Below, in pieces: positions 54,526 through 63,663 of a stretch of 64,000 nt of DNA (positions are counted from its first letter, which is position 1; every line of letters starts with the position of its first letter). Under the pieces are notes generated by a model. It saw only the letters and a list, made by a program, of their open reading frames with translations. It was not told where the DNA came from and ran no database searches. This stretch comes from Nostoc sp. ATCC 43529 (GTDB lineage: Bacteria; Cyanobacteriota; Cyanobacteriia; Cyanobacteriales; Nostocaceae): positions 124,001-188,000 of the forward strand of contig LWTK01000001.1 of assembly GCA_003326205.1 (NCBI GenBank), written 5' to 3'. The position numbers and the translations under genes were made by a program.

Positions 54526-54641
54526 GTTTTATAGCAATTATTTAAAATTCGGCAACAGATTCAAACCTTGAACCTTAGATATAATGTGAATTTATTAATT
54601 ACGTAGCTTGCGTCCTGCTTTGCGAGTATTACAAATTGATA

Positions 54642-55571
54642 TTAAGTATAAAGGCTGCCAGTATTAACCACTGGCTGGATATTTTGTTCTGAGGTTAAGA
54701 CAACCAGCAAATTGTTAATCATAGCGGCTTTACGTTCATCATCCAAGTCAATCATTTGTTGTTGGCTTATGCGTTTAAGTGCTTCATCAACCATCCCGAC
54801 TGCACTCTCAACAATTTGCCGCCGCGCATCAATCATTGCTTTGGCTTGTTGACGACGCAACATCATTTGAGCAATTTCTGGAGCGTATGCAAGGTGAGAA
54901 AGTTTTGCTTCTACTACTTCAACTCCTGCAACTTCAAGTCTTGCTTGCAATTCTTTTTGCAGGAAAAGCGCGATTTCATCTGGTACTGCACGCAACGAAG
55001 GAATTGATTGTTCGTCAGGTGCGTCATAGGGATAGCGAATTGCTAAGGCGCGTATTGCTGTCTCGCTTTGGATGGCAACAAATTGCTCGTAGTCATCAAC
55101 TGAAAATTTAGATTTGGCTGGTTCTATTACTTGCCACACTATCACAGCTGCAATCTCTATTGGGCTGCCTTGAGCATCGTTGACTTTTAATATTTTGCTG
55201 TTAAAGTTGCGAACCCGTAAAGATACCTTGCGTTTGTCAGTAAAAGGGTTAGTCCACCAAAAGCCTGCTTCTTGCACGGTACCAACATAGCGCCCAAAAA
55301 AAACTAGTACTATTGCTTGATTTGGCTCTACTGTGAAGAAACCTGATAGTGAGGGAATTACTACTGCGATAAGCGTTGCTCCTAACCATGCACCTATTTC
55401 TGCTAAATCGGCAAAATCTCCCACCCTCAGACTTCTGCCTAATACTTGTATTAATCCTTGTATTGTTGACCAAACCTGCCAACTGCCAAAAATGGCTAAA
55501 GCTAGGACTATGCCCAAAGCTATGAAGCCGTTAATTTTAAAGGCAGGAAATTCCCTGATTTGGTGCTTCAT
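54642..55571 (-). CDS. SPFH/band-7 (prohibitin-like) membrane protein
   Basis: 309 residues from ATG 55571. There are two N-terminal hydrophobic segments (about 14-33, [19 protein letters not shown]; about 61-80, [20 protein letters not shown]). The SPFH domain (about 84-255) has [32 protein letters not shown] and [24 protein letters not shown] (given in part). A helical region with [17 protein letters not shown] at about 240-260 follows. SPFH proteins form large membrane rings or cages that shape microdomains and guard membrane proteases. The small RHH gene directly downstream is a likely functional partner. Confidence 0.9.
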   Translation of the reverse strand: MKHQIREFPAFKINGFIALGIVLALAIFGSWQVWSTIQGLIQVLGRSLRVGDFADLAEIGAWLGATLIAVVIPSLSGFFTVEPNQAIVLVFFGRYVGTVQEAGFWWTNPFTDKRKVSLRVRNFNSKILKVNDAQGSPIEIAAVIVWQVIEPAKSKFSVDDYEQFVAIQSETAIRALAIRYPYDAPDEQSIPSLRAVPDEIALFLQKELQARLEVAGVEVVEAKLSHLAYAPEIAQMMLRRQQAKAMIDARRQIVESAVGMVDEALKRISQQQMIDLDDERKAAMINNLLVVLTSEQNIQPVVNTGSLYT

Positions 55572-55879
55572 TATTGATTCCTACAATGTTTTTTGATATT
55601 AAAATGATATCACTTTAATTTCAAAATAAGGGTAATTTCCCAAGTAGCAAGGCTATGCAGATGTCTGCTTTAAGGATTTTTGGTGTTGCTGATTTCATGT
55701 ATGAATGAAATAACGAACCGCAGAGGACGCAGAGGGCACGGAGAAATAAGAGTTTCAGAGGGGTTTTGTGTGTCCTATATAAAGATGATTGTGTGTGATT
55801 TCAGAATGTTTGTAGAGACGTTGCAATGCAACGTCTCTACATCGTAAATCATCCAGGATTGCATAAATGCGGGATTTTT
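55572..55879. other. Intergenic with a palindromic repeat
   Basis: It contains the perfect palindrome at 55812-55840 (14-base arms GTAGAGACGTTGCA around one A) and a stretch resembling CGCAGAGGACGCAGAGG repeats near 55720. No gene. Confidence 0.5.
55812..55840. repeat. Perfect palindrome (GTAGAGA type)
   Basis: 29 bp, 14-base arms starting GTAGAGACG. Same family as 6325-6356. It lies 40 bp beyond the original end of the broken subtilase. Confidence 0.75.
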
Positions 55880-57909
55880 CTACGCTAAACTGTTTCCTGC
55901 TGTTGATGTGACAATCTAACGGACTTGGGCATCAGTTAGACCCTTTTTTGCACTCAACATCAAGGCTATTACCCCGGCAACGTGGGGAGTTGCCATAGAT
56001 GTTCCGTCTTTAAAACCATAGCTGTTGCCTGGTAATGTAGAGTAGATATCGACTCCCGGTGCTGTGACGTAGGGGAGTGTGGTTGCTCCAGCTTCGTTGG
56101 AGAAATAAGCCATATCTTGATATTTATCAATTGCGCCAACAGCTAGCCCCCAGTTATTGGCGTAGCGGGCAGGATAAATGGGTTCGGAACCGCTAGAATT
56201 GCCTGCTGCCATGACAACAATTACACCTTTGCTAGCAGCATATTGAATGGCTGATTGTATTTCGCTGTTTGGTTCATCACCACCTAAGCTGAGGTTTATG
56301 ACATTAGCTCCATTATCGGCGGCGTAACGAATTCCTTTTGCTACTCCACTATCCTCGCCAGAGCCATTATCACCAAGGACTTTCACTGGCATAATCTTGG
56401 CATCATAAGCAATGCCTGTAATACCGACACCATTTTTCACTCCGGCGATGGTGCCAGCGACATGGGTGCCATGACTATTTACATCTAGGGTGTTGTTGTT
56501 ATTGCTGTCAAAGTTCCAGCCATAAACATCATCAATGTAGCCATTGCCATCATCGTCTTTGCCGTTACCAGCAATTTCTTTGGTATTCTTCCAGATATTA
56601 TTGCTCAAGTCTGAATGATTGCGATCGACGCCAGTATCTAGTACAGCGACGACAACACCCTTACCTGTGTATCCCTTTGCCCACACTTCTGGAGCTTTTA
56701 CGAGATCGGCTCCCCAATCATTACCGTCAAGGTTAGGAACATCAGCAAAGGTAGTCTGGCCAAGGGCTTTAGCGACTGCTGCTGCTGCATTAATTAAGCC
56801 ATAACCATCGGTGGTGTCATAACCGATATTTTTGATGATGGTAATAGCTTTGGCAACAATGTTATTGCTTTCAGCAATATTGTTACTACCATCAGCTTGA
56901 TACAGTATGTAGTAGCTACCCCCAGCGATAGTTTTGCTAATTTGGATTGAAAATGCTTCGTTGATGTAACTTCCAGATGCAATGCTGCTGGTGTATTCAG
57001 AATTCAATAAGATATCTTCATTGCTAAGAATTCCATCTTTGGATAAATAAAGCTTGGTGTAGCTATAACCAGCATTACCAGCACCTTGATTCTTCACTTG
57101 ATAGCTGATTTGAATGTTGCCACCCGTTGACGCAGTAGTAGGATTAACTGCATTTTGGATTATTAAATCGGCTTTTTTAATGGCGATCGCTTTAGCAACA
57201 ATATTATTACTTTCATTACTTTCGGCAATATCATTATTACCATCAGCTTGATACAGCAGATAATAATTACCTGCGGCAATGCTATCGCTGATGTTGATTG
57301 TACTTGTTACGCCACTGTAAGCACCCGCAGCAATTGGGCTAAAAAAGTAGTCAGAATCTAAGTAAGTATCATCATTGCTTAAGGTTGTATTTGTTGAGAG
57401 ATAAAACTTTGTTTGGTGATAGCTAGCACTACTACCAGTACCTTGATTTTTCACTTGATAGCTGACTTGAATGCTTCCACCCACAGACCCAACACTGGGA
57501 TTGATGGCATTTTGAATTATTAAATTGGCTTTTTTAATGGCGATCGCTTTAGCAACAATATTATTACTTTCGGCAATATTATTATTACCATCACCTTGAT
57601 ATAGCAGGTAATAATTACCTACAGCTATGCTATTGCTGATGTTGATTGTAGTTGTTACAGCATCGTAAGCACCCGCGGCAATTGGGCTGAGGTAGTCAGA
57701 ATCTAAGTAAATATCATCATTGCTTAAGGTTGTATTTGTTGACAGATAAAACTTAGTTTGTTGATAGCACTACCAGCGCCTTGATTTTTCACTTGATAGC
57801 TAACTTCAATGTTTCCACCTACTGACCCAACAGTGGGATTAATGGCATTTTGGATTATTAGATCTGGTTGAATAGCAGCGACAACAGCACTTGATGTGAC
57901 TAGAGACAT
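55880..57909 (-). pseudogene. Subtilisin-like protease with CARDB domains, broken by two mutations
   Basis: From ATG 57909: three CARDB-like units (IQNAINPTVGSVGGNIEVSY and relatives, about 115-125 residues each) precede an S8 domain with Asp in VLDTGVDRNHSDL, His in SHGTHVAGTIAG and Ser in DGTSMATPHVAG. Two lesions are visible. In the first CARDB unit the sequence GCTATC stands where the next unit has GCTAGCTATC, a 4-bp loss near 57766 that shifts the frame. At the C-terminus LTDAQVR is followed by TAG (55916-55918) where the intact paralogue has CAG; the frame then continues with IVTSTAGNSLA to a second stop at 55880. Translation from an internal start near 57484 could still give a 522-residue product with all three catalytic residues. 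It is a paralogue of the protease at 52152. Confidence 0.85.
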
Positions 57910-58006
57910 CGCCTGTGTAGTATTTTTATTATTTTCGCTACTCTTGGGTAAGTCTTTATGGGTTTGATCTGTAGTGTAACTAATGCGATCGCTGGCTCTA
58001 AAACTA

Positions 58007-58393
58007 TGGCAACAGGCAATAGTTTTGAAAGTGTTTTTATGCCTGGGTTTTACAGTTGGCTGATGTCCTAAACTAACGTGAATTCGATGTACAGGATTTT
58101 GACCTCACCCCCAGCCCCTCTCCTTCAAGGAGAGGGGAGCAAAAAGCCTAATTTTTCCTTATACCATTTCTTTGTGAGGCTGCGCCAAATTCTCTTGGCT
58201 TGCTTCCTTCCTTCTTTCTTTCTTTCTTTCTTTGTTTCTTTGTGTCCTTTGCGCCCTTTGCGGTTTGTTTCTTATATACTTTGGCGCATCTTCATACAGA
58301 ATTGGTATTACTCCTATCTCTCCTGATAGGAGAGGTAGGCTGGGTGGGTGAGGTCTGTCAAATTCACGTTAAACTATGCTTCAACTGCTATAT
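58007..58393 (-). repeat. Dispersed repeat copy (CCTATTG-tailed family), split by an insertion
   Basis: On the minus strand, GCAGTTGAAGCATAGTTTA (right of 58370) and TTTAGGACATCAGCCAACTG (left of 58076) are the two halves of a copy whose order matches 49213-49299. The halves are separated by the 294-bp element at 58076-58369. The tail is two TTGCC units near 58007-58020. Confidence 0.8.
58076..58369. mobile_element. MITE-like element, about 294 bp, nested in a dispersed repeat
   Basis: The ends ACGTGAATT and AATTCACGT are inverted, with further imperfect pairing inwards (GACCTCACCC). TAAACTA occurs on both sides (58069-58075 and 58370-58376); deleting the element and one copy restores the dispersed repeat exactly as in the uninterrupted copies. 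The exact duplication length is 5-7 bp depending on where the ends are drawn. The interior holds a CTTTCTTT run and a GGTATTA motif; there is no transposase. Confidence 0.8.
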
Positions 58394-58511
58394 AAAAAAT
58401 CAAATTTAAAAGGCGAATAGAGCATAACTCCATTCGCCAAAAAGTACCCGAAAGCTACTCTCCAGATGTTTATTTTTTATCTACTCACAAGCTTTCAAGC
58501 CGTTAAATGTA

Positions 58512-61238
58512 CTATATATTTGCTTGCTGCCGTTGATATAGCGACCAGTACAAACCTTTTTGTTGCAATAACTGTGAGTGAGTACCACGTTCGGCAATCA
58601 CGCCTTGTTCTAATACCAAAATCAAATCGGCACGTTTGAGGGGAGCAAAGCGGTGAGCAATCAGAAAAACAGTACGGTTAGCGGAAACTTTTTGCAGGTT
58701 TTGTAGTACTTGTTGTTCAGTTTCACTATCCAAAGCGCTGGTAGCTTCATCTAAAACTAAAATCGGCGCTTGGGAGAGAAATAACCTTGCTAGGGCAATG
58801 CGTTGTCTCTGTCCACCGGATAAAGCAGTGCCACGTTCGCCGACATTAGTTTCGTAACCGTAGGGTAATTGACTGATGAAGTCGTGGGCTACGGCTAGCC
58901 TTGCTGCTTCTACGACTTGCTCTGCGCTAATATCGGGATTGCCGAGAGTGATATTGTCCAAAATAGAACCGTTAAATAAAAAGTCTTCTTGGAGAACTAC
59001 ACTAATTTGTTGCCGCAGTGATGCTAAATCGGCACTTTTAATATCAAAACCATCTATCAGGATGCGTCCTGATTCAATTTGATAGAGGCGTTGCAATAGT
59101 TTTGAGAGGGTACTTTTACCAGAACCGCTACGTCCGACAATCCCAACAAATTGTCCTGGGTCGGCATTGAAAGATATTCCCCGCAGAACAGGTTCAAAGT
59201 TAGGTCGGTAGCGGAAAAATACTTGCTCGAAGCTGACTTGACCTTTCAAGGGTGGTAAAACTAACCCAGTTCCCAGTTCTGCTTCTGGAGAGACGTTGAG
59301 AATATCACCAATGCGGTCTACGGAAAGTAGAACTTGTTGGAGATTTTGCCACAATTGCACTAGGCGCAAAAGCGGGCCTGTGACTCTACCGGACAACATT
59401 TGAAAGGCGACAAGCTGTCCGACTGTGAGCTTTTGTTCGATGACTAATTTAGCTCCAAACCAGAGAATCAACATTGTGGAAAAATTGGTGAGAAAGTCAC
59501 CAATATTGCTGCTGATGTTGGAGGTGGTAGAGGCTTTAAAACCTGTGCGGATGAAGCGAGCAAATAAGCCTTCCCAGCGATCGCGTGCTACTGGTTCGGC
59601 TGCATGGGCTTTAACGGAGTGTATGCCGGTGACTGTCTCGACTAAAAACGATTGACTATCAGCAGAACGATTAAAGGTTTCGTTGAGCCAGTTACGCAGA
59701 ATTGGTGTTGCAACTATTGTCAAGGTTGCAAACAGTGGCAATACTGCTAAGGCTACAAAGGTGAGGGGGATATTATAGTAAAACATCAATGCTAGGTACA
59801 CCACAGCAAAGATGCTATCTAAAATTACAGTTAATGCTGTACCCGTAAGAAATTGCCGGATTTGTTCGAGTTCTTGGACTCGTGCTACTGTGTCTCCCAC
59901 ACGCCGCGACTCAAAATAAGCTAAAGGCAAGCGCATCAGATGGCGAAACAGCTGTGCTGATAAACTTAAATCCAGACGACGAGCTGTGTGAGTAAAGATA
60001 AATAAGCGCAGAATGCCGAGTATAGATTCAAATATGGCGACAAACAAAAGAGCGATCGCCATAACATCAAGAGTCGGCAAACTCTCCTGCACCATCACTT
60101 TATCAATCACAACTTGGGTAATCAGTGGTGTTGTTAAGCCCAATAGTTGCAAGGTAAAAGATGCTAGCAATACTTCCCCTAGCAATCCCTTATATTTCCA
60201 AACTGCCGGGGTAAACCAACTGAGGTTAAATTTTTCTTGCTGGGCTATGAGTTCTACTTGCCAGAGTTGTCCATCCCAACACGTTTCAGCTACTGACTGG
60301 GGCAAACTTTCACAAGCATGGTCGGGATTTAGAGGGTTAGCGATAATCAGGCGATCGCCTCTCATTCCATAGGCTACCACCCAGGAAGGACTCTGGGGTA
60401 AGTCGGAATTCCACAACAATAAAGCTGGAAATGATATTTGCCGCAAGTCACCCCAACTCACTTGTAACCGCCGCAACACTAAGCCCATCTTTTCTGCTGC
60501 TTCGACAACATTTTTCGGGCGTTGTCCTCTGAGTTGGCGTTGCACCCATTCCAGTTGCACGGAATTTTCTAATTGTTGCGCCACCATTGTTAAACATGCA
60601 GCAGCAGTGTTCCAACTAGCAACAAAAGGATAATTTGGAACAATTAAATTGGCGGCTGGTAGTCCTTTTTGGGGTTGGAGGGGGACAGTTTCCTCTGAAG
60701 CTGGCGGTAGTGGAATTGTTGTGGAAGAGTAGGAAAATGTCTCCTTTTCTGGTTCTCTTTCCACTGGTAAAGCTTGCCAAAATTCCTGGATTTGTGGGTG
60801 AGAAAATTCTGCCCACAGTGCTATATCCCAACACAGTACTATCACTTCTTTACTAGCAGCTACAGCTTTAAAATCCGCAGACAGCTTTTGTAAATCGCCA
60901 AACCAATCTCCTGCTTGGAGGGCGGCTATGGGTTTGCCAACACGTTCTTGAGATAGCCCACTGGATGGGTTTCTCCCATCTCGCAAACGCACCTTACCAG
61001 CCACAATCAAGAATTGGTAACCGCCGATATCGCTTGACCAGATCCTATCTCCTAAACGATACTGACGGGCTTGGGATTCATCTCGCAACCGGGATTGCTG
61101 TTCGGGAGTCAACCAACACAGCGGTGGTTGATTCCAAGGTAAAGAAGCCAGCACTTCTAATCGTAGAGATTCATTATCCAGAATTTTTAACTCACTTGTA
61201 ATTTGACTGTCAGTTTTTGAATTTTCTCTGCTAGCCAT
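58512..61238 (-). CDS. Type I secretion ABC exporter with cNMP-like and degenerate C39 domains
   Basis: 908 residues from ATG 61238. The N-terminal cyclic-nucleotide-binding-like fold (about 40-165) has YRLGDRIWSSDIGGYQFLIV and LQAGDWFGDLQKL. Next is a C39-like domain (about 200-335), where the usual catalytic DCGxACL reads NTAAACL, so the Cys is Thr, and the His position is Trp (PSWVVAYGM). The exporter TM domain follows (about 350-650, six helices), then the NBD with GRSGSGKST, LSGGQRQRIALARLF and ILVLDEATSALD. The inactive C39 domain resembles the CLD of HlyB, which binds substrates with C-terminal signals instead of cutting leader peptides. It overlaps the upstream isomerase gene by 52 bp. 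Confidence 0.93.
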   Translation of the reverse strand: MASRENSKTDSQITSELKILDNESLRLEVLASLPWNQPPLCWLTPEQQSRLRDESQARQYRLGDRIWSSDIGGYQFLIVAGKVRLRDGRNPSSGLSQERVGKPIAALQAGDWFGDLQKLSADFKAVAASKEVIVLCWDIALWAEFSHPQIQEFWQALPVEREPEKETFSYSSTTIPLPPASEETVPLQPQKGLPAANLIVPNYPFVASWNTAAACLTMVAQQLENSVQLEWVQRQLRGQRPKNVVEAAEKMGLVLRRLQVSWGDLRQISFPALLLWNSDLPQSPSWVVAYGMRGDRLIIANPLNPDHACESLPQSVAETCWDGQLWQVELIAQQEKFNLSWFTPAVWKYKGLLGEVLLASFTLQLLGLTTPLITQVVIDKVMVQESLPTLDVMAIALLFVAIFESILGILRLFIFTHTARRLDLSLSAQLFRHLMRLPLAYFESRRVGDTVARVQELEQIRQFLTGTALTVILDSIFAVVYLALMFYYNIPLTFVALAVLPLFATLTIVATPILRNWLNETFNRSADSQSFLVETVTGIHSVKAHAAEPVARDRWEGLFARFIRTGFKASTTSNISSNIGDFLTNFSTMLILWFGAKLVIEQKLTVGQLVAFQMLSGRVTGPLLRLVQLWQNLQQVLLSVDRIGDILNVSPEAELGTGLVLPPLKGQVSFEQVFFRYRPNFEPVLRGISFNADPGQFVGIVGRSGSGKSTLSKLLQRLYQIESGRILIDGFDIKSADLASLRQQISVVLQEDFLFNGSILDNITLGNPDISAEQVVEAARLAVAHDFISQLPYGYETNVGERGTALSGGQRQRIALARLFLSQAPILVLDEATSALDSETEQQVLQNLQKVSANRTVFLIAHRFAPLKRADLILVLEQGVIAERGTHSQLLQQKGLYWSLYQRQQANI

Positions 61239-61969
61239 TTCTCAAACAATTCATTTTGTAGTGCTTGCTTTAGTTGAGTATCTTCTAAAGAGGCTGGCAG
61301 AAATTGTTCTACTCGAAACAAACCATAAGGCCCTTCTCCTTGCAAAGAGGTTCCGCCAACCATTTCTATTGGGCCTACCACTTGCCCAGGACTTGCTACA
61401 TCAATAGCTGCCCGTAGTGTGTCTGGCAGACTTCCTCGGCTAATGAGTCCCATCATGCCATTCACAATTCGGTCATCTGCAAGTGAATACTCTCTAGCTA
61501 ATTGCTCAAAGCTGCCTCCTTCTTCAATTTGGATTTGTAGTTCGTCTGCAAGTTCGCGATTATCAACAACAATCCGAGAAAGTACCACCCGATCTAAGAA
61601 AATTTTGCGTTCAATAAAATATTCTGGAAGTTTTGGTTCGGTGACTACAGCTTTGAGTTTTTCTAGTTTGTAGCCAAAAGTAACGGATGCATGAAATGTT
61701 GTGTAATCTGTGTTATTCCTCTTTAACCATTCTTGAAAACTTTGGGGGTCAGTCAATTGATTGTTGAGTCGAAAATCAATAATTGCTTGCTCTGTTATGG
61801 CTGTGCCAATCTCAATATCGTCTCTGGTTCGGATTTCTTGCTCAATTACGTACTGGCGGAGAATATCTCCAATGTACTGTCCTAATTTTCCAGAGACTTG
61901 CAGGTATTTTACTGCTTCTTCAACAGAAATAGGTTGGTCATTGACTATCAAAAATGGTAAAGATTCCAT
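61187..61969 (-). CDS. Parvulin-type peptidyl-prolyl isomerase (SurA/PrsA-like)
   Basis: 260 residues from ATG 61969. The N-terminal helical half (about 1-115) is SurA-like; the PpiC domain lies at about 125-230 (VVLSRIVVDNRELADELQ, GGSFEQLAREYSLADDRIVN, GMMGLISRGSLPDTL, each within limits). There is no signal peptide, so it may act in the cytoplasm on proteins awaiting export. Its last 52 bp overlap the ABC exporter gene start, so the two are co-transcribed and probably translationally coupled. It is a typical companion of cyanobacterial HlyB-like exporters. Confidence 0.88.
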   Translation of the reverse strand: MESLPFLIVNDQPISVEEAVKYLQVSGKLGQYIGDILRQYVIEQEIRTRDDIEIGTAITEQAIIDFRLNNQLTDPQSFQEWLKRNNTDYTTFHASVTFGYKLEKLKAVVTEPKLPEYFIERKIFLDRVVLSRIVVDNRELADELQIQIEEGGSFEQLAREYSLADDRIVNGMMGLISRGSLPDTLRAAIDVASPGQVVGPIEMVGGTSLQGEGPYGLFRVEQFLPASLEDTQLKQALQNELFEKWLAEKIQKLTVKLQVS

Positions 61970-62402
61970 GAACTAATTATGTGAAAATGGTTAAACACTC
62001 ATAGGACTTTTAAATTAAATCATATAGAAATGATGCTGTCATTGATGGATTCTTATGATAAAGATTTCATAAACTAATTACGTGGAAAATGATCAAAAAA
62101 TATATTGCTAATTGAACAAGAGACGCTCTGAGGCTCTGATGCGGTAAATTTATCAGAAATTCTCTTTGCGTACCTGCGCTTTCTTGATAATATAATTTTT
62201 CATGATTAGTTATACGCTCTTGGGAAGACACAACAGGATTGAAAATATTAGCGATCGCCCAGAAGCAAGCTAAAGCTAATCCTCTGAAAATTGTTGTATA
62301 AATTTGAGCTACTAATCAGCTAACTAAGGGAAACCAACTAAAACAGGTTAAAAATAATTCATTGTTTATTTTGTGGGCTAGTTGCTTCAAGTTGCCAATG
62401 CC
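61970..62402. other. Intergenic with a degenerate duplication of the isomerase start region
   Basis: 61961-61995 and 62062-62097 are about 83 percent alike by eye (landmark CATGAACTAATTATGTG versus CATAAACTAATTACGTGG). The second copy includes an ATG followed by a few codons and a stop, so it looks like a duplicated 5' end. The rest is AT-rich. Confidence 0.5.
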
Positions 62403-63203
62403 CTATATTCCATGACCAATGCCCCACACCCAGGCAAATATTACAGCTGCCATCGCACCGATTAATGTATTAAAAATATTTACCACTTCATTGGTCAGCC
62501 AAGTATATTTTGATTGCAGTGTTGCTCCAATCACACTTTCTAAGTTAGTGGCGATAAATGCTGCCAACACACACCAAGCTACGCCCAATATATCAATTAA
62601 ACCAACTCCCCAACCAACGAGGGCGATCGCTACAGAACCCACAACACCAGCTAAAGTTCCCTCTAAGCTTACCGCTCCTTCTGTACCGCGAGGCACTGGT
62701 TGAAGAGTAGTAATTAGAAAGGTGCTTTTACCGTATGCTTTACCAACTTCGCTGGCAGTGGTGTCAGCAAGCTTGGTACTGAAACTAGCTACATAACCTA
62801 ATAATAATAGGGATTGGAAATTGGGGACTAGGGATTGGGGACTAGGTAAAATAAATCCCGAATTGAGTAGTCCTACTCCCAAGGCGCACAAAGCCCCAGT
62901 TAAAGCCGAACCCCAGACGTTTTCTGGGCCTCTTGCACCAGAACGCTTTTCGGCGATTCCTTCGGCCTCCTTCTGTGCCATACCAATACGGGTAACGCCA
63001 GAACCAACTAAAAAATAGAACATTACCACTGCATAACCTTGCCAGCCTAAAGTTCCCCAAATTAGTATGGCCAGTATCCAGGCGTGGAATAATCCAGCTG
63101 GGGTCAGTAGCTTTTTAGGAGCGATCGCAGCTAAACCCAATAAAATTGTGTTTAATCCTACTCCCACCAGCCAGGGATTTAGATAATTAATTGAGGATAA
63201 CAT
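62403..63203 (-). CDS. DUF92/VTE6-like membrane protein (possible phytyl-phosphate kinase)
   Basis: 266 residues from ATG 63203. Six or seven hydrophobic helices, with LLTPAGLFHAWILAILIWGT and LADTTASEVGKAYGKSTFLI (about 145-164), a family hallmark. QPVPRGTEGAVSLEGTLAGV (about 170-189) is another hallmark. Plant VTE6 and its cyanobacterial relative phosphorylate phytyl phosphate for tocopherol and phylloquinone synthesis; the assignment here is by family. One loop (about residues 118-132, SPQSLVPNFQS) is encoded by GGGGACT/GGGGATT heptamers typical of intergenic repeats and may be a recent insertion. Confidence 0.87.
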   Translation of the reverse strand: MLSSINYLNPWLVGVGLNTILLGLAAIAPKKLLTPAGLFHAWILAILIWGTLGWQGYAVVMFYFLVGSGVTRIGMAQKEAEGIAEKRSGARGPENVWGSALTGALCALGVGLLNSGFILPSPQSLVPNFQSLLLLGYVASFSTKLADTTASEVGKAYGKSTFLITTLQPVPRGTEGAVSLEGTLAGVVGSVAIALVGWGVGLIDILGVAWCVLAAFIATNLESVIGATLQSKYTWLTNEVVNIFNTLIGAMAAVIFAWVWGIGHGI

Positions 63204-63663
63204 CAGTAATTAATCAAGAGTAATTTTATCTGAATATCAACAGAATAACCAATTTGCGGCGCTTAGTGCTTAATTTATGATATTTTTCTGGTCTAAGTAA
63301 TATGCTTGTATTATGAAATGTATAGCACAGGCATCGCTCTTAAAGCTCGATATAGAAATGTAGATAATGTTCTAGATATACAATGCAATTTTGACTAAAA
63401 AACATGGATTAAACAAAATGCAAAACTTTTGTTTGTTACAATTCACTCTTTATCTTGTGGAATAGGCATCTGTGCGAGTTGAAACAAGTAAAAAGCCGAT
63501 ACTACAAGAAAAAATGAAATTATACTCAGTATACTATCTGAGTCATACTGCGATAAAGCATATCGGTTAATGTCAATTAAAACTGTGTTGAAATTAACCA
63601 CAATTAAAACTTTACAGCATAAATTGTAGATAGCATCAATTATTAGTTTTTTCCATACAAGCT
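63204..63663. other. Intergenic between divergent genes
   Basis: 460 bp, AT-rich, no recognisable gene or strong hairpin; promoters for both flanking genes are expected. Confidence 0.4.
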
